In this document: piece by piece, positions 61,370 to 64,000 of the stretch
How the letters are laid out: each line of letters opens with the position of its first letter
Numbering within the stretch: the stretch's first letter is position 1
DNA from: JAIEPW01 sp964471915
GTDB taxonomy: Bacteria; Acidobacteriota; Terriglobia; Bryobacterales; Bryobacteraceae
Length of the DNA: 64,000 nt
Assembly (NCBI GenBank): GCA_964471915.1
Contig: CAYYID010000014.1
Coordinates: 1 to 64,000, forward strand
Direction: 5' to 3'
Notes under the pieces: model-generated
The model's input: the letters and a program-made list of their open reading frames with translations, nothing else
The model's database searches: none
What the model was told of the DNA's origin: nothing
Translations under genes and position numbers: made by a program

Positions 61370-62329
61370 ATGAAACCGCTGCTGCTATCCTGGATCGCCA
61401 TGGGCGCCCTCGCACAGGAAATCGAACGGCTGGACCCCGCGCTCGACGCCATCGTCGCCGCGGACGCCAAGATCGAAAAGCTCGCCGGCGGGCTCGGCTT
61501 CACCGAAGGTCCCGTATGGTTGAAGAAGCAGGGCTTCCTCATCTTCTCGGACATCCGCGCCAACACCATCTTCAAATGGGCCGAGGGCGACAAGGCCGCG
61601 TCCGTGTATCGCAAGCCGAGCGGCTTCGACGGACCTGCGTCCGAGTTCACCGGCATTCAGGGTTCGAACGGGCTCACCCTCGACCGCCAGGGGCGGCTGC
61701 TGATCTGCCAGCACGGCAACCGGCAACTGGTGCGCGTCGAACGCAGCGGCAAGGTGACCGTGCTCGCGGATCGCTACGAGGGCAAGCGCCTGAACTCGCC
61801 GAACGACGTTGTGGTCCGCAAGGACGGCGCGATCTATTTCACGGATCCGCCGTACGGGCTGACCGGCGAAGACAAGAGCCCGAAGAAGGAACTCGCCTTC
61901 AATGGCGTGTACCTGCTGAAGGACGGCAAGCTGACGCTGCAGTACAAGGAGCTGACGCGGCCCAATGGCCTTGCGCTTTCGCCGGACGAGAAAGTCCTGT
62001 ATGTCGCGAACTCGGATCCCAATCGCAAGATCTGGATGCGCTTCGAGGTCCGTGCGAACGGAAGCCTGGCCAACGGCAAGGTATTCTTCGACGCGACGGC
62101 CCGCAAGGAAATGACCGCGCCCGACGGCATGCGCGTGGATAAGCGCGGGAACCTCTTCGTCACCGGACCCACCGGCGTCTGGATCCTCTCGCCGGCGGGC
62201 AAGGCGCTCGGGATCATTAAGCCGGCCGAAGTGCCCGCCAATTGCGCATTCGGTGGCCCCGATGGCAAGGCGCTCTACATGACGGCGCGCACCGGCCTGT
62301 ACCGGGTCCGGGTGCTGACCGGGAGATGA
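61370..62329 (+). CDS. SMP-30/gluconolactonase family lactonase, exported
   Basis: 319 residues; signal peptide MKPLLLSWIAMGALAQ. Six-bladed propeller with metal-binding features of the family: GLGFTEGPVWLKKQG (Glu ligand), SNGLTLDRQGRLLICQHGNR, LNSPNDVVVRKDGAIYFTDP (Asn and Asp ligands), RPNGLALSPDEKVLYV and TAPDGMRVDKRGNL. It probably hydrolyses an aldonolactone in the periplasm. The TGA overlaps the MFS ATG (ATGA). Confidence 0.93.
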   Translation: MKPLLLSWIAMGALAQEIERLDPALDAIVAADAKIEKLAGGLGFTEGPVWLKKQGFLIFSDIRANTIFKWAEGDKAASVYRKPSGFDGPASEFTGIQGSNGLTLDRQGRLLICQHGNRQLVRVERSGKVTVLADRYEGKRLNSPNDVVVRKDGAIYFTDPPYGLTGEDKSPKKELAFNGVYLLKDGKLTLQYKELTRPNGLALSPDEKVLYVANSDPNRKIWMRFEVRANGSLANGKVFFDATARKEMTAPDGMRVDKRGNLFVTGPTGVWILSPAGKALGIIKPAEVPANCAFGGPDGKALYMTARTGLYRVRVLTGR

Positions 62330-63462
62330 CGGCGAAACAGGCCGCGCTCGCGGCGCTCCTCGCGGCCGAGTTGCTCGCCATGGGCGTCTGGTTCTCGGCG
62401 TCGGCGGTGGTGCCGGCGCTGGCGCGCGAGTTTGCCCTCTCCGACAACGGACGCGCGGGCCTGACCATCGCGGTGCAGGCCGGCTTCGTCCTTGGCGCGT
62501 TTCTCTCCTCGATCCTAAACCTGGCGGACCGCGTGGCGGCGCACCGGCTGTTCGGTTGGACCGCGCTCGCGGCAGCGCTGGCCACCGCGGCGATTCCGGA
62601 AACCGGTTCCTTCGCGGTCGTGCTGGCCCTCCGCGCCGCCACCGGCTTCTTCCTCGCCGGCGTCTATCCGGTCGGCATGAAGATCGTCGCAACCTGGACC
62701 AAGGAGGATCGCGGGCTCGGCATCGGTCTCCTGGTCGGCGCGCTGACGCTCGGCTCCGCCGGACCCCAATTGCTGACCGCGCTTGGCGGCGTCGAGAACT
62801 GGCGGGCGCTGCTGCGGATCGCGGCGGGCCTCGCGGCGGTGGGCGGCGGGATCGGGCTGGCGCTGGTGCGCGAAGGTCCGCTGCGGACGCCGCCGCGCGT
62901 GTTCCGCTGGAACTATATTGCCGCCATTTTCCGCGACCCGCGGCTGCGGCTGGTGAACCTCGGATACCTCGGGCACATGTGGGAGCTGTACGCCATGTGG
63001 GCCTGGATCGGCCTGTACCTGGGCCGCCCGCTCGTCGCGTTCTTCGCGATTGCCGCGGGCGCGGCCGGTTGCGCCGTCGCCGGAAAGATCGCCGACCGCG
63101 TGGGCCGCGCCCGCGTCACCATCGTCGCGATGGCCGTCAGCGGCGCGTGCGCCGCGGGCATCGGCCTGGCCTACGGGCATCCGCTGCTGGCCGGGGTGGT
63201 GGCGGTGGTGTGGGGCTTCTCGATCGTCGCCGATAGCGCCCAGTTTTCCGCCGCGCTCAGTGAACTCTGCGAGCCCGAGTACACGGGCACCGCGCTGACG
63301 CTCCAAACCAGCCTGGGGTTCCTGCTCACCATCGTGACCATCCGCCTGGTGCCGTGGATGGAGCCGCTGACCGGCCCGCGCTGGTCGATGGCCTTTCTCG
63401 CCCTTGGACCCCTCTGCGGAGTGCTCGCCATGCGGCGGCTGCAACGCTACGGCGTCCGGTGA
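62326..63462 (+). CDS. Major facilitator superfamily transporter
   Basis: 378 residues, about 12 membrane segments, coupled to the SMP-30 gene by ATGA. N-terminal AELLAMGVWFSASAVVPALA and SLxLADRVAAHRLFG-type A-motif, FFLAGVYPVGMKIVATWTKE and KIADRVGRARVTIVAM in the second half. It may take up or export the lactonase product or substrate; no substrate motif is certain. Confidence 0.87.
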   Translation: MTAKQAALAALLAAELLAMGVWFSASAVVPALAREFALSDNGRAGLTIAVQAGFVLGAFLSSILNLADRVAAHRLFGWTALAAALATAAIPETGSFAVVLALRAATGFFLAGVYPVGMKIVATWTKEDRGLGIGLLVGALTLGSAGPQLLTALGGVENWRALLRIAAGLAAVGGGIGLALVREGPLRTPPRVFRWNYIAAIFRDPRLRLVNLGYLGHMWELYAMWAWIGLYLGRPLVAFFAIAAGAAGCAVAGKIADRVGRARVTIVAMAVSGACAAGIGLAYGHPLLAGVVAVVWGFSIVADSAQFSAALSELCEPEYTGTALTLQTSLGFLLTIVTIRLVPWMEPLTGPRWSMAFLALGPLCGVLAMRRLQRYGVR

Positions 63463-63504
63463 GCCCGTCCGCGCGGTCGCGCGGACGCTGTGACAGAATA
63501 AAGC

Positions 63505-64000
63505 ATGCGCCGCTTTGCCCTCGCCGCCCTTTCTGCCAGCGCCCTGTTCGCGCAAGCGCCCGCCAAGTCTAAGGATGTCTGCGCGCCGCCGCCCGGCGTC
63601 GCCGCTCCCGCCCTGCCCGCGCGTCTCATGACCGGCCAGGGGACCGAGTACGTCCACTTCGCCATCACCACCGCGAAGCCGGAGGCGCAGAAATTCTTCG
63701 ACCAGGGCCTCGCGCAACTGCACAGCTTCTGGGCCAGCGAAGCCGAGCGCAGCTTCCTCCAGGCCGCCGCGATCGACCCCGAGGCTCCCATGCCCTGGTT
63801 CGGCATCGCCATGGTGGCGGGCGGCGATTACCGTCCGCGCTTCCAAATCGACCTGATCGAAGAACAGTTCGGCAAGCAGGCCGATCCCCGGCTGACGCCG
63901 AACCGCGCACGCAAAGCCGCCGAAAAGGCGCTGGAACTCGCGAGCGTCCCCGGCAAAGCGACGGATCTGGAGAAGATGTACATCGCCGCCGCTGCCGCGC
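63505..64000 (+). CDS. Exported TPR-like protein, truncated by the window edge
   Basis: The frame opens at ATG 63505 and is still open at 64000 (165 codons). Signal peptide MRRFALAALSASALFAQ; then HFAITTAKPEAQKFFDQGLA, QLHSFWASEAERSFLQAAAI and DPEAPMPWFGIAMVAGGDYR, a TPR-like repeat pattern common in acidobacterial exported proteins. Function unknown. Confidence 0.75.
   Translation, partial: MRRFALAALSASALFAQAPAKSKDVCAPPPGVAAPALPARLMTGQGTEYVHFAITTAKPEAQKFFDQGLAQLHSFWASEAERSFLQAAAIDPEAPMPWFGIAMVAGGDYRPRFQIDLIEEQFGKQADPRLTPNRARKAAEKALELASVPGKATDLEKMYIAAAAA

Noticed and set aside
59970..61656. Upstream extension of the solute-binding protein frame across the GT39 gene
   Set aside because: The extension is out of frame with the GT39 protein, which has clear membrane helices and motifs; the binding protein begins at its lipoprotein signal at 59958.

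Overview
The window is a GC-rich bacterial chromosome segment. It most likely comes from an Acidobacteriota of the Bryobacterales/Solibacteraceae type. Three large exported proteins (12852-15023, 15020-16660, 49332-51119) end in the TIGR03437 C-terminal domain, which is characteristic of Solibacter relatives. There is also an Oar-like TonB receptor with an N-terminal carboxypeptidase-regulatory domain, and there are several c-type cytochromes with short signal peptides. Species identity is inferred. No rRNA, tRNA, CRISPR array or intact insertion sequence was found.

Layout. 1-4.5 kb: exported proteins, a diheme cytochrome, a DUF1330 protein and an enoyl-CoA hydratase-like protein. 4.5-7.8 kb: an RNA-binding protein with its own promoter, a 56-residue protein, a three-unit operator array and an NfrB-like glycosyltransferase. 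7.9-9.8 kb: a frameshifted TIM-barrel gene and a repeat-rich non-coding stretch with a 0.37-kb tandem duplication. 10.3-18.8 kb: a cytochrome c/copper-monooxygenase-like fusion, an O-methyltransferase, two translationally coupled TIGR03437 proteins and a TgpA-type transglutaminase. 18.8-26.1 kb: a PdxR-like MocR regulator, a toxin-antitoxin pair, pdxS-pdxT (PLP synthesis), an FkbM methyltransferase and a coupled cfa/FAD-oxidoreductase pair. 26.1-33.9 kb: hicAB, an MFS transporter, a metallo-beta-lactamase/RibF fusion, a LacD-type aldolase and higBA. 33.9-40.1 kb: the TonB receptor, a broken PIN-type toxin-antitoxin pair, a second cytochrome c/copper-monooxygenase paralog and a RelE/XRE pair. 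40.2-49.3 kb: fatty acyl-CoA ligase, solitary fliM, acs, an M20 peptidase, HNH protein, hicBA and alaX. 49.3-54.6 kb: a TIGR03437 protein coupled to nuoA, a lipoprotein, cysE, a NAL1-like protease with a small partner, and a chimeric transposase/cysE scar. 54.6-61.3 kb: an ABC carbohydrate-type importer coupled to a D-aminoacylase-family hydrolase, preceded by a GT39 membrane glycosyltransferase. 61.4-64 kb: an SMP-30 lactonase, an MFS transporter and the start of an exported protein.

How it fits together. Many genes overlap by ATGA/GTGA/TTGA, marking short coupled operons: the TIGR03437 pair, cfa-FAD oxidoreductase, nuoA-TIGR03437-alaX, acs-membrane protein, ABC-hydrolase and SMP-30-MFS. A recurrent feature is a TANNNT -10-like hexamer only 5-9 nt upstream of start codons that lack a clear Shine-Dalgarno sequence, which suggests widespread leaderless transcription. 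Six type II toxin-antitoxin loci lie between 20.3 and 48.2 kb, one with a frameshifted toxin.

Most notable points: the MBL-RibF fusion; two cytochrome c proteins carrying a full set of PHM-type copper ligands; the cfa/FAD-oxidoreductase pair; the 16-bp-periodic operator array; the PdxR-like operator with a toxin-antitoxin module between regulator and pdxST; and the transposase/cysE chimera.
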